A DNA stretch of 64,000 bases. Source: Saxidomus purpurata. Lineage: Eukaryota > Mollusca > Bivalvia > Venerida > Veneridae. The DNA lies in NCBI GenBank assembly GCA_022818135.1, contig JAFMSR010000018.1, forward strand, positions 38,335,734 to 38,399,733, given 5' to 3'. The position numbers and the translations under genes were made by a program. Below, one piece after another: positions 1-10,790 of the stretch; the stretch's first letter is position 1; the number at the start of each line of letters is the position of its first letter. The notes beneath the pieces were generated by a model, which saw nothing but the letters and a program-made list of their open reading frames with translations, did not search any database and was not told the DNA's origin.

Positions 1-24
1 TGCGTATAAACATTTATTTTTCAG

Positions 25-969
25 GCATGGGGTCTGATGATATATATAACCATTGCACATTCGGCAGTGTTAGCTGACAACATTAGTCAACAAGTTCTCC
101 GAAACCATAGTGACTTTCATGCGTCGTTACCATCTTTCCAGTCACAATACGAAAATCTTAAAAATCTTACTAGAAACGAATTTAGTGAAATGAGCACTGT
201 TTTACCCGAACTTACGAGTACTAAGATATTTAGAACGAACATAACCATGGATGGATATTCCGGTACGGATGTAACTAAACCTGTGGCAACCTTCACTACT
301 ACCAAATCACCGGAAGTTACAAACCAACGGAATATTACCGAAACTACAAGCCAAAAGACTAAAGAAGAAACTAAAAGCTACTGGAATGGGATAGGAACTA
401 CTAGCTTCAAGACTGATAAGGCAACTACAAGCTACCAGAATGGAATGGAAACTACAAGCTACAAGGCTAGTGAGATAACTTCTTACTATTGGACTAGTTC
501 TAAAGATACAACAACACCGGATACTACAAATAAAATCACTAAAGAACAAACCTTGATAACAAGAAAAGAATCTAACCAAACAATAACATCAAAACCGCCA
601 GTTTCTCACGTTACTGAAGCGTCCTCGAACATAACATATGTTTCTAATGAGTCTGCTGCAAGAACGAATGCCGCAAACAAAGTTACAACAGTTTATAAGA
701 CAGCGGAAACCACGCAGTCTTTACATACGACAGATTCGAATTCCACGGATGAATTTTTTAATTCTACAGTCGATCCCAGCAGGTTGACACACACTTTTGC
801 TGACGATTTTCAGTCACGTGACTCATTTTGGCCAATAGCAATGGCCCTTACTATTGGCATACCTACAATTGTTGTTCTGGCAGTAACTATAACTGTGCTT
901 TACCGAGGACGAATGGCAAAGCCGAGAAGTTTACTGGCGATGTACGGACAAGATTATAGTCAAATATGA
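25..969 (+). CDS. Last exon of a mucin-like single-pass membrane protein (5' part outside or upstream of window)
   Basis: A splice acceptor (TTTATTTTTCAG ending at 24) opens a frame that runs to TGA at 967-969. The first ATG in frame is at 37; the frame is already open from base 25, so the start may lie in an earlier exon. The first residues (about 16, hydrophobic, ending in AVLAD) look like the end of a signal peptide. Residues about 20-265 are rich in Thr and Ser, with many N-x-S/T sequons and short degenerate repeats of the type TTSYxxG; this is typical of an extended, O- and N-glycosylated stalk. Residues about 268-292 form one transmembrane segment (FWPIAMALTIGIPTIVVLAV), followed by a short basic-start cytoplasmic tail ending GQDYSQI. 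I recognise no globular domain, so the extracellular role (adhesion, mucus or receptor stalk) is open. It converges on the follistatin gene, whose stop codon is 1.4 kb away. Confidence 0.75.
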   Translation, partial: AWGLMIYITIAHSAVLADNISQQVLRNHSDFHASLPSFQSQYENLKNLTRNEFSEMSTVLPELTSTKIFRTNITMDGYSGTDVTKPVATFTTTKSPEVTNQRNITETTSQKTKEETKSYWNGIGTTSFKTDKATTSYQNGMETTSYKASEITSYYWTSSKDTTTPDTTNKITKEQTLITRKESNQTITSKPPVSHVTEASSNITYVSNESAARTNAANKVTTVYKTAETTQSLHTTDSNSTDEFFNSTVDPSRLTHTFADDFQSRDSFWPIAMALTIGIPTIVVLAVTITVLYRGRMAKPRSLLAMYGQDYSQI

Positions 970-1721
970 ACCATTTTACAGCAACCATTCTAAATTTTGA
1001 GACTAAAATGCATCAAGGGAATGTTTAGTCATTTTTGCGACACGACGACTTCTGACTAACTTTCTGAAATACTATATATACATGTATATATAGTATCCCA
1101 TGTATATTTATTTTACTGGAACTCGGTGACTGCTCGCAGCGGGATTAGACTGGCAGGAATACAGTCAAAAGAAGTCAATAAGACCCGAAGCTCGGCAGTC
1201 TAGTTGATCTAGATCTAAAGTTTCACCTACTAAATTAAAAGTGTAAATCAAAACTTTCATAACATTTCACAAATTACTACAACTGTTATAAAAGTGAGGT
1301 TGCACGTGATGCACGACGTGTCTTGAATAGAAAAGAAATAAAATCATCTAATGATACTGTGATAATATGATATTAAGTGTTATTGGGGAGACTCCGCTCC
1401 TATCTTTTGAAAATAAATTATCGGCTTGATTATGTATTATTATTGTCAACACTGTATAGATTTGTACGAGTATGTTTATGTGTACCCATATATGTATCTT
1501 CGTCCAACTGCCTAAATTTTACGCTTTACAGACTCATGTTCGTCCTAATTTGTAACTAGCTTTTTGTTAGTACTGAACGGTGCGGACAAAATTTTACAAG
1601 AAAAGGAGAAATTCAATTAAATCTTGTATTTTTTTTATCGGCAAGACGATGTGACCCCCACCCTTTTGACGTGTCCTTTCACCATTGTGATCACTGCTAG
1701 TGGGAAGTAACCAGTCCGATC
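970..1721 (+). other. Presumed 3' UTR and spacer after the mucin-like gene
   Basis: No coding potential was seen. An AATAAA at 1337-1342 lies about 370 bases after the stop and is a candidate poly(A) signal. A perfect 28-base palindrome occupies 1069-1096 (centre CATG, arms built of TA steps). Confidence 0.4.
1069..1096. repeat. 28-bp perfect palindrome
   Basis: Both arms read ATACTATATATACA towards the centre with no mismatch. It lies about 100 bases after the mucin-like stop, so it would form a hairpin in that transcript, but simple TA-rich composition makes chance origin possible. Confidence 0.8.
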
Positions 1722-1958
1722 ACGTCCGCCTCCATGACTTGAAATCACCGTGACCTCCATAGATTGGGGGTCATGGGTTCGAGCCCTGCTACCGACCATG
1801 TCTCTATATGTGAGAAAGTGGGCAGTTTCTTACAGGAGAAAAGAATCTAGTACTGGTTCTTCCTATGACCAATTGTTAGGTAAACGATTGTCCGCCTGTT
1901 AAAATGTCCAAAAATTACGGTTGGAACGGGCATGGAACTCCTACAACAACAACTAGTC
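1722..1958 (+). mobile_element. tRNA-Ser-derived SINE, 5'-truncated copy
   Basis: The stretch GACTTGAAATCACC resembles the anticodon arm of tRNA-Ser(TGA). It is followed by a variable-arm-like segment and a clear B box (GGGTTCGAGCCCTG at about 1773). The sequence through CTACCGACCATG is shared with the copy at 34245-34515. The A-box half is missing here. The element ends in a CAA-repeat tail (CAACAACAAC). It sits in the spacer between the two convergent genes. Confidence 0.7.
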
Positions 1959-2375
1959 CGATCTCCCAAATTAACATTTGTGTTGCAGCCCTCTGTCACC
2001 CAAATTTTATGTAGGTCTGCATTCTCAACAGAGTAGCGGAGATTACAACATCTTTAAACTTAGTATTTAAAGTTGCAGTGAAGACTAGGTTATCAAACCG
2101 ATTTCTTTAGTAGTACAATCTCTGTCAAGAATTATGATTTCCTATTAATATATACTCTTATAAACACATGTATTTGTCAAAGTCTCGGCAATATTTGTGT
2201 TACAATTTGTCACATGGCACTTCGAAAATAGACTTCCTTGAAATGACATGTATTAGCAAAATCACTTATGTAACAATCTGAAACGTGTTTTCAAATACAA
2301 TACATTTTGTACCCTCATTTCATTATAAAATTAATATTCGCCCGCAATTAGCTGAATAGAAGAAGTAACGTTTAG

Positions 2376-2560
2376 CTATAATTCTTGGTATGTGGATTGG
2401 CCTGGGTATTCCTTATCGTTATTCGGTATGTTTCGGAATTTAGGACAATGACGTATGCATGTAGTGGTTCCATCCTTAGTGTCGTCTTCATATAAGGTCG
2501 AACCAGTAGACCACTGAGGCCAACAGTCTCGATCCCCTGTCGCACCACTCGAGGTGTATC
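2376..2560 (-). CDS. FST: Follistatin, proposed exon 7: Cys-containing acidic C-terminal tail and stop
   Basis: On the minus strand an acceptor (TTGTGTTAG) precedes an open frame of 60 residues ending in TAG at 2378-2376. Splicing exon 6 (ending in phase 1, TCT G) to this exon (starting GA TAC ACC) keeps the frame and makes Gly at the junction. The total CDS is then 1347 nt, a multiple of three. The peptide has three Cys (GDRDCWPQW, then TTTCIRHCPK), an acidic stretch YEDDTKDG, and ends PGQSTYQEL. Base composition is clearly less AT-rich than the neighbourhood. I recognise no domain. Vertebrate follistatin also ends in an acidic tail encoded by a separate last exon, but with different sequence. 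The acceptor pyrimidine tract is weak and intron 6 is 5.8 kb, so another last exon is possible. Confidence 0.5.
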
Positions 2561-3469
2561 CTAACACAACACATGTTTCAGCGCAAAAAGTTGTAAACGG
2601 GTACAAGTACATTGTAATGAGATTTTCTGATATTTTCTCTTATTGGAAGTTTGTTTGATCAAAAGCGATTAATATAAGCTGACACAATATGTTTATACGT
2701 CCGTGTACTACTATACTAGCTCGCCACTCCGGTAACAATAAATTTGTGACCCTTTAAAGTGACATTATGCGCATCTTACTGCAAATGTTATTTTTGTGAC
2801 AGTTTTATAAAAGCAATTTTCGGTTGCTGTGCATTTAAATGCTTTTGAAATAAACAAATCGGAATAATAAAATATTAGTTCCTTTCTTCGCAGTGATCTC
2901 TCTTGTGTTGTTGTTGTGTGTTGGTTGGTAGAGATTTCGGCAGTGGAAGGGAAGCAACTCCTGCATGCAGTTTTTTTTTAAGAAGACTGCCCAGTCAAAA
3001 TAGTTGTAATTGTAAAGAACGGGGCAGGCAGAGTTTGTTTTTGGGTTAAGTTTTCCCCCCCCCTGTTTTTTGACACACACATATTTCAGCTAGATTTGTA
3101 CTTGAAAAAATGCGCATAATTCCACTTTAATTGTAAACATGGCATTTAGAATGAATGTAATCACTGTGAGTGCACTGTCTGGGTTTAGGGTATGTTTTCC
3201 ATTTCTTCTTGGTAGCTTGTTGCGTTGCTGATTGGTCCTTCACTTTTCTAAGAATACTACATATATTTTCATTTGGTAATTTGACAAAAAACCACCGATA
3301 TTTAGCTCAACTGGCAGGGAACTCACCGTCTTGCATTCGCCATACGTAGTACATACGTTCATCAACCATTTTCTTCAAACAACGTCTCCTCAAAAACAGA
3401 GCCCTTTCACTGAGCTTCACTTCCTGTGCCTGGTCCCCTTTTAAACTTGTTCAAAGAATTCAATTCCAT

Positions 3470-4250
3470 GCAAACTTTGGTTACCATGGCAACCCAAAGG
3501 GAAAAATAACTTCAATAAAATTCTTCTTGTGAAAACCACAAGGCCTAGTTCTTTGATATTGGTTTGTAACATTGTTTAGTAGACCTCTACCAATATTGTT
3601 CAAATCATGTCCCCAGGGTCAAAGTTGACCCCGCCCTTGGCATCACTTGTTTTACATAGACTGATATAAGCAAAACCTTAATAAAAATCTTCTTGTCTAA
3701 AACCAAAAGGCCTAGAGTTTGAATATTTGTTGTGTAGCTTTGTCTAGTGGACCCCTAGCAAGATTGTTCAAATCATGTCTCCATGGTCAAAATTGGCACC
3801 GCCCCTGGTGTCACCTATTTAAATAGACTTAAAAAGGAAAAACATTTTGAAATCTTCTTCAAAACCACATACATGGCACTCTTTTAGTAGATATTGAGCG
3901 AACAAGAAAAGCAATAAACCTCTTGAGTGACCTTGACTTTGAGCTAGTGAGTAGGAGCATGGATTATCTACGTCGTCTTGATGAGATACCCCTTGAACAA
4001 TTAACAACCAAGTTTCATGAACATCTTTCAAGAGTTAAGGAAATATGGAGTGGACATGAAAAACCTATAACTCTTTTGAGTGACCTTGACCTTGATCTGG
4101 CGTGTTTGGAACATGGATTCTGCACGTCGTCTTGATGAGATAAACATTATGTCCAAGTTTTATAAAAAATCTTTCAATTCGGTTTGAGAGATATGGAGTG
4201 GTCACAAAGTTTAACAGACAGACAGGTGGACGAAGACCATTCCTATATCC
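3470..4250. repeat. Long-period dispersed repeat (rptD type) with two kinds of tandem unit
   Basis: Two diverged units of about 180 bp (CTTCTTGTGAAAACCACAAGG ... TTGTTCAAATCATGTC) span about 3510-3830. Two units of about 170 bp (TTTTGAGTGACCTTGAC ... CGTCGTCTTGATGAGATA) span about 3915-4185. The stretch ends in a CAGACAGACAGG tract at about 4210. The GCCATGGCAACC-like word at 3483-3495 recurs near 40028 and 42167, which ties these blocks to one family. The open frames across it are by-products. Confidence 0.7.
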
Positions 4251-4715
4251 CGTCCATATTTATTGCAATGGTGCCTTTCACTCTTCTGTTCATGCATTTT
4301 TATCTGCGCATGCGTATAAATTTATCTGCCAATGCGTATTTGAAAACACAGTTTGTTGGCAGGAGAACATCCTCGTGCCTTTTTTCTGCAGTTTTATACA
4401 AAATACAAGTATAGAAACGCCAGTGACGATAAAAATAAAAGTACTTCGCAAATACTTGCTGTTTAGGCGCACAGCTACTAAAAGCCGATGAGCTGACAAT
4501 TGTGTGTCATAAAAATACAACTATTTGAATCATTTATCAAGGTATATCAAATCGTGTTTAAACAACAATAAAAATGAAAGAAAACATTTACAAATACAAG
4601 TTATTGTTTACTCAATCAAAAAGTCTTGTGTCCCTGCATATGACGAACTTTCAACAGCTTTTTAACCATTCTTGAACGGATGTTATTGTTGTAATGTCTA
4701 CTGTACAGTGTTTTC

Positions 4716-4850
4716 TTAAAGGGACATACCCAATAACTGATGTCAAACGGAATAACCTCCATAACATAAATACTAGATCCTTTGGAAGAATATAATCTCA
4801 AAAATCTACTGTACAGTGCTTTCTTAACAATAACCTAAAGACATCCGACG
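4716..4850 (+). mobile_element. One-ended fragment of a TTAA-flanked MITE
   Basis: TTAAAGGGACATACCCAATA at 4716 matches the left end of the complete element at 61051-61420, including the following ACTGATGTC and CCTCCATAACATAAATA. The other end is absent. A 22-base direct repeat (CTACTGTACAGTGYTTTCTTAA) lies at 4698-4719 and again at about 4806-4828, so this fragment is bounded by a local duplication. Confidence 0.6.
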
Positions 4851-7499
4851 CACAAATGATAACAAAATAAATGTACATATATGTAATAAAAATGTGATGA
4901 TAAAATTTTAAATAGCAATATAATAAACAATTTTATAAGACATAACAATATTTGATTTTCAGATCAACTTGACCTCACCAGGCACTCTTAAAACGACATT
5001 AGGGGACTGTTGGCTATATCTTGTGCACTTTAAAAGGGGCATGTATGATGTAGTTATAAACAAGAGAAAATATATGCATAAAAAATGTGTCACTTGTTTT
5101 CAGTTATATCATTGTGGAAAGCAAAATTTAAATGCTACAATAGAAAGCGAATATATTGCAACAATACATTGGTCTAATGAGTCGGGAAATACGGACAGAC
5201 AGACAAACAGCAAAACATAAAGAAAATACTGTTAAGTGTTGTTTGCAGCTGTAGTTGAAGTAACATCATGTCATAACCATTGATATCAAACCATGTTTAC
5301 AAATAATCATTCATACAGTGGAGTACAATTCATTTTCCAAGAAATGGAAGTTCAAAATGAATTTCAAACAATGAATTGAAAAAAATCTTGATGAACTTTC
5401 GTACGTGTTGTCCGTCTGTTCATTCATTAACGGAATGCAATAACTGTACACAGTATAGCAAGTGTTTCCTGCACTCATTTTGAAAGAATCAAAGATAATA
5501 GTTTCTTCCACCAGTACCGAGTGCCCGATTGTTTGGATATATAAATCTTCGATACCAGAACGCATTTAATCAATCACAAATAACATCCATGAGTTACATC
5601 CCTTGGTCAGTCTAGCTGCACCATATGTTGTATTTCTGGAGTAAAAAGACAACAGATAAATGAAAACTGTATGTTTTGAATTTGGGTTTAGACATTGTAT
5701 CAGGTAAAATCTGATATGGAGGTGAGATATTGATGAACCTATAGACGGACAATGTAATGAAAAACTATCCGTAAAGTTGGTTCGCAGTCCGCGAACTGCG
5801 AGCAGAAAACAAATTGTATGGATATAAAGAAAAATGCTTTTATTTCCGAACAGATTTTCGAATTTATTGTTGACGATTAAAATAGTGCTATGTATGAGAT
5901 GCTGACAGCGTTACTACTTACCAACTAACCCCCTAATGTCAAGATCCGTTACTTGTTTCTTCTAACAGTTTTTTTCTTCCACGTCTTCCTTTGTTTTTTC
6001 TTTCACCTGTAGAAGAATACTTGTAAATTATGTATAATATCTGTGTGTAGGTACTTGAGCTTTGGACCCAATCTTATCTACATCCCTCAGCTCAGTTATG
6101 CTTGTAACTAGAGTAGCACAATAAAAGACATGATTGGTTTCTTCAGCGGCTTATACTCTAAGGACTTCCGGTTTAAATACGGCTTCCACTATATGTAAAT
6201 GGGAATCAAGGCATAAATAGAATTTAAGTAAAATATCTGAATACAACACACATACATTGTAATGAGTTCAATAGTAGTATACAATGTAGTGTGTACGGTA
6301 TTCTCCCTGTTTCCTGTTCCTGTGCCATTGCTGTCCTTTGTGACCTTAAATATTCAAGATGGCGGCCAACCTGACCGACGTAAACATCTATGTCAGCTCA
6401 ACGAACCCATTTATCAAAACTTCATCTTTATACAGTTGTGAAAAAAGTTTAATTAATGAAACATTTGTTAGGCAGTGAAAACAGTTCTTATTGTTTTATG
6501 CGATTTTCACTTTTACATATACTATGTATATACACTGAATCTAAATGTGTTAATTATGTGTTTTGTCTGTGAAACATTTCTCTCTGCTGTCTTGCATAGT
6601 GCACGTTTTGTAATTATTCTTTGAAGGTTGCATTCATCGTAGTGTTTGATATTATATGTTGTTTGCTTAATGAATAACGTTTGGTAAACAAAGACATTAT
6701 TATCATTGTTATTGACTTTGAACTTCATTTCTCAGATAATTGATTGCAAATCGTGTTTTAAATGTGACGTAAAGTGTCTGCACCCAGGAATTCTGTTTTT
6801 GTAGGAAAACAATGACTTTTGACTAACAAAACTTCAAAGATGCGAATGATTTCTGTAAGTAGTGCGGCACATTCAAACTATTGTTCTATTAAAAGGTCAT
6901 AAAATTACATTCAGAAACCTTTGTCATTCTTTGTTTTAAGTCTTGAAAAAGGAAGACCATCGCCTTAACTAGTGGCATTAACAGATAAAATCAAAGCCTG
7001 ACTTAAAAATGTGAGCATTGTCTGCTCAAGTTACACACAAGAAAAAATGCAATTTAATTTTGCAACGGAAACAGTATGTGCCTTCACGGTTATATTTTTA
7101 TAACTGGTATCCGCGCGTGTTACACATAGTTATTTGTGCACGAACATGACGTGTTTCCTTGCATATCCAATCGACATTCTGGTGATTTTGCCCATGACGT
7201 AAAAAACTGGTCTGGTACCACTCATATGCCACTCACATATTACGTACCGTAATAAACATTGTAACGTCACTTTCCTAAACACAGCATCGGAATATCGTTT
7301 GTTTTTTATATTATAATTCATCATTTCGATTAAAAATTTAATAATCTACTTTAACGTGCAAGACGGTATGCAAGAACATGTTTCTATCATGAGACATTTG
7401 GTTCAGATGGAAATATCCGTCACCGACAGAGCCTCGTTCCCGCCAAACAAGTTACCAGTTATTTAGGTCATGAATTGCCTAAAAAAACTTATTTTTATA

Positions 7500-8060
7500 T
7501 GGCCTTCAAAAAAATCCGCTAAGAATAACTGAACCGGAAATGCCGACGACTTGAAACTGATTAGGCTATTCATGTTAAATTTTGTTGAAATCCGCCTAAC
7601 GGTGTAAGAGGAATTGCGCGGACAAACTTAGGGTAAGGGTTAACGATAAGGGACAATAACTCCGCTCAGAATATCTGCTTACGATTTGCACAACTAGAGA
7701 CACTGATACATAATATGTGATACTCGTACACAGAACCTTCAAAGATCATGTTTATCACCTGCGAATAATTTCTGTAAGTAGTGTTTTTGAAGTCACTGCC
7801 ACATTGAACTAATAAGTATTGTTATATCAAAAGGTCATAAAATGACACCGCGCAGACAATTTAGGGCTAGGATTAGTTTACGTAAAAGGACAACACTCCC
7901 GCTAAGAACCACTGAACAGAAAAATACCGATGATATGCATACCTAAACTTGGTGCTAGACATTTCTACCAAGTATCAGTACACTCCATCGAGGCGTGTAG
8001 GAGGAGTTGAGCGGACACCTTTTGTGACATACAGACTGACAGACAGACACACGTCACCAA
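7500..8060 (+). repeat. Dispersed repeat, two diverged units
   Basis: Units containing GACAATAACTCCGCTCAGAAT (about 7650) and GACAACACTCCCGCTAAGAAC (about 7890) are followed by similar text (ACCGAT/GCCGAC, then TTGTTGAAATCCG-like, then GTGTAGGAGGAGTTGAGCGGAC). The stretch ends in a GACAGACAGACACACG tract at about 8038. This is the usual layout of a bivalve interspersed repeat, with no coding content. Confidence 0.55.
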
Positions 8061-8338
8061 ATCAATATGTCTCCAACCATTTTGTAAGAGACATAATAAG
8101 TTTTCTGTCTTCTATCCAAGTTTCGTCGAATCAGATTAAAGCTTAAAAGCTATGGCACGTGTATTTCGTTGGATAGTGTTCCGTTTTTGGGCAAACACGT
8201 CAAATATCCCATTCAGTATGTAGACACCTCGTACATCACTTATAACTGCAAATTTTCTGCGCAGCGCAGACTGAATAATTCAATATTGACGGCTAAGATG
8301 CACTATTATACGCACGTCTTTCAATAAATTAAACTTAC

Positions 8339-8512
8339 CAGACAAAGCGTAAAATTTATGTGAAAGTACACGATGATGTAGTTTCATGTCTTTGCGGCGT
8401 GCTCCCTTTTTGTGTCGTCTCGTGTTCTCATATCGCCGGCGTTTGCGCTTTTTGTTCTTTTTATTAGTTTTCCTAAGCCGAATTTCAAATCCATTTCTAC
8501 TTTTTAGTTTTC
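8339..8512 (-). CDS. FST: Follistatin, exon 6: highly basic tail
   Basis: It is bounded by an acceptor (TTATTTTCAG, exon starts at 8512) and a strong donor (GTAAGTTT after 8339). The phase-1 start joins the last base of exon 5 (G + GA = Gly). It encodes 57 full codons, 25 of which are Lys or Arg. The core contains KKNKKRKRRR followed by NTRRHKKGARRK. Such a tail would bind heparan sulfate or act as a retention signal. It also holds KRKRRR, a possible furin-type cleavage site. In vertebrate follistatin the heparin-binding basic loop is inside follistatin domain 1, whereas here domain 1 lacks it (TCRMVNGIPAC), so the function may have moved to the tail (inference). If intron 6 were retained, the frame would stop after about 17 more codons. 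Confidence 0.85.
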
Positions 8513-9238
8513 CTGAAAATAAGAATTAGAAAATAATTTCTAGACAATCTTGAGAGAAATGCAATAACGCACGAGATGTTGATACACAATGAAATCTAAG
8601 AGATGGCTGGGTAAACAGTCTGATTGCATCCTTAAAACGCCATCTGAACTTGGAGGTGTAATGTTTGCCTTGAATTAAAATGTTGATTCAGCAAAAACTT
8701 GTTGGCCTTGAATTGAAATTTTGATTAAGCACAAACGTTCACTAAACATGAAGTACAATTGTACTGTTATCCTCAATATCTCGGACTTTGAACACTCACG
8801 TGCAAGTTGCCCTATGCGCCAAGGACCCGGATGTTCGAAACTTTAACCAGCTGTTTAGCTAATTGCTGAGTTTGGTTAAAAATTGATTCTTGGTGGGCAA
8901 CACTATATAGTGGAATATTAATATTTCAATTTTTTCTCGAAAGAGCTCTTAGTCCGTTTTCTTGAATTAACACATTTGTTTAGATAAGTCTTTCAAACTG
9001 TAGAAAAATTTATAACAAAGTTTTCTCATCGATTAAAGCTTCGGACAACTAGATCCTGGATAATTATTTGCGTCACACCTTCCCTGATGTTCTTTTAGAC
9101 TGTAAAGTTTTATTGAAATTCACATAACTAGTATGGTTGAGACAGGAATCTATATTGAGGATGTAACTGTTATGTATGACATGTGCTGCCGACCCAAGTG
9201 TTGTTCGCTATACACGATATCATCATTTATTGCAATTA

Positions 9239-9422
9239 CAGTAAACTCCGTATATAACGAACTCCTTGTGACCTCTTATATGTGTTCCTTATATCCGGAG
9301 TATGTTGTATCCATACATCATTTTCGTAATAAATAAAGAATCTCAAAAATCGGGTTCTGAAAATATGTTCCTTATATCCGGAATTTCGCTATATCCGGAG
9401 TCGTTATATACGGAATTTACTG
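9239..9422. mobile_element. pogo/Tigger-like MITE, 184 bp
   Basis: Terminal inverted repeats CAGTAAACTCCGTATATAACGA (left) and CAGTAAATTCCGTATATAACGA (right, reverse complement) differ at one base. TA lies immediately outside both ends (9237-9238 and 9423-9424), as expected for a TA target-site duplication. The CAGTAAA start and TA target are those of pogo/Tigger elements. No transposase sequence is present. It sits in follistatin intron 5. Confidence 0.85.
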
Positions 9423-9765
9423 TATGTGAAATAAGAAATGAAATCCGATTAACACTTGTATGACCTATTGCCTGAGACACGGTCTGAATGTACGGACGCA
9501 CGAACGGTGAGACGGACAGTACAATTCCTTTTATATTCCTCCTCGAGGCATAAAAATACAGTACATGTCTAATGTTAAAGCGCGATGATTCTATCGAGGT
9601 TTGAACCTGTGACTTTGGCCCAAGAAACATTTAACATTTAATCAATATCACTATTTTTACACAAGTTTTAAGTTTGAAATTTTTTCTGCTACATTTTAGA
9701 AGTTGTAATTTTCCGAAAGAAATAAAAGATGAATTATAAATTCGAGAGAATGCCGAAACAAATCA

Positions 9766-9767
<2 letters not shown>

Positions 9768-9828
<61 letters not shown>
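9768..9828. repeat. (AAT)n trinucleotide microsatellite, about 20 units
   Basis: An uninterrupted run of TAA/ATA. On the follistatin-coding strand it is a (TTA)n run starting about 20 bases after the exon 5 donor. Confidence 0.98.
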
Positions 9829-9849
9829 GTTAATAACTGAAAAAATTAC

Positions 9850-10098
9850 CATGTCCTCTCTTCTCTCGTCGCTTACAGGGGCCGCCGCGATGTGTAGACA
9901 CAAATACACCGGATCTACAACCTGACTTCACCATGTGACAGTAACTAGAGTATGTTTGTTTGTCTGTTCCACAGACGGGATAGTTTAAATTCTGTACGCA
10001 CTGTGCAGCACAGTTCATACACACTGGTTTGCCACTTTCAACACTAACCAAGCATTTCGTTCCCCTAGGACAAGCTAGCGTGCTGCAGGTTTCATGAG
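9850..10098 (-). CDS. FST: Follistatin, exon 5: follistatin domain 3
   Basis: The acceptor TCCTTTTCAG precedes 10098 and the donor ATG|GTAATT follows 9850. Both boundaries are phase 1. The ten cysteines of a follistatin domain are all present (residues about 251-319 of the joined protein): an EGF-like first half (CSTLACPRGTKC ...) and a Kazal-like second half with PVCGTDKQTY and SSYC. After the last Cys comes KRREKRGHG, whose REKR is a furin-type site. This exon is the third follistatin module, matching vertebrate FST exon order. Reading into intron 5 gives only GNFFSY and a stop, so intron retention would produce a short form lacking the basic tail. Confidence 0.93.
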
Positions 10099-10790
10099 CT
10101 GAAAAGGAGAATGAATATACTTCTGACACATGACGAAATTTCTTGAGGACTGAAACGAATAGTTTGCTTAGTGTTTGAAATTCAGTAACTTCACAAATTC
10201 ACTGTAGCGGTTACTTCCAATTATACAATGTACAGCTCACCCAATCAATTTTGGTTAAGAAAATGCAAAGCAAAAACAAAAATCTTGTGGAAATAGTAGT
10301 GCGAATGTATTAGTAGATTTTCTGTGGTGCAATTTGAGTGTTTTTCTTTTAACTTAATAAACTATTGTAAAGGTTTTTTTAAAAGGAACGCAAACTTTTT
10401 AAGCAGTTTTAGTCCCAGGAGCACTTTTACAAGTAGCTCATATTTTACGAACAAATATGTCTTACCGGTGGTGTAATGAGCTTCAATTGTATCAAAAATA
10501 TTCCTAACTTTATTTTTAAATTGATAACATGGTTCTATCCTTATCCTATCAGTAAATTCAAAGTGATCCTGGGACTTTAAGTATAGTTTGAATATCGTAG
10601 ATTCTTGTGGCGTACTGTTTCAGCCTTTGGGGATCGGTACTTATGCAATTCTTTCAAACTATTATCTGCTTTCAAACTCTTTAAATATCTGTCTTTGAGT
10701 TAGAAGATTATAATAATATCAGCATAGCTTAAGACTGAATGGCATTTACTCAGTAAATATCATTATTGAGAAAAAATCCGTCTTTCATAC

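Larger units (their letters stand above)
2561..8338 (-). other. Proposed follistatin intron 6 (5.8 kb)
   Basis: It begins with a strong donor (GTAAGT at 8338-8333). Inside are repeat blocks at about 3470-4250 and 7500-8060, a TTAA-MITE fragment at 4716-4850 and an isolated AAGATGGCGGCC at 6356-6367. The stretches 2561-3469, 4851-6150 and 6400-7490 hold nothing I can identify; short open frames there look like chance. A diverged duplication (TTCAAAGAT ... TTTCTGTAAGTAGTG ... AAAAGGTCATAAAAT) occurs at about 6834-6905 and 7738-7845. Confidence 0.5.
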
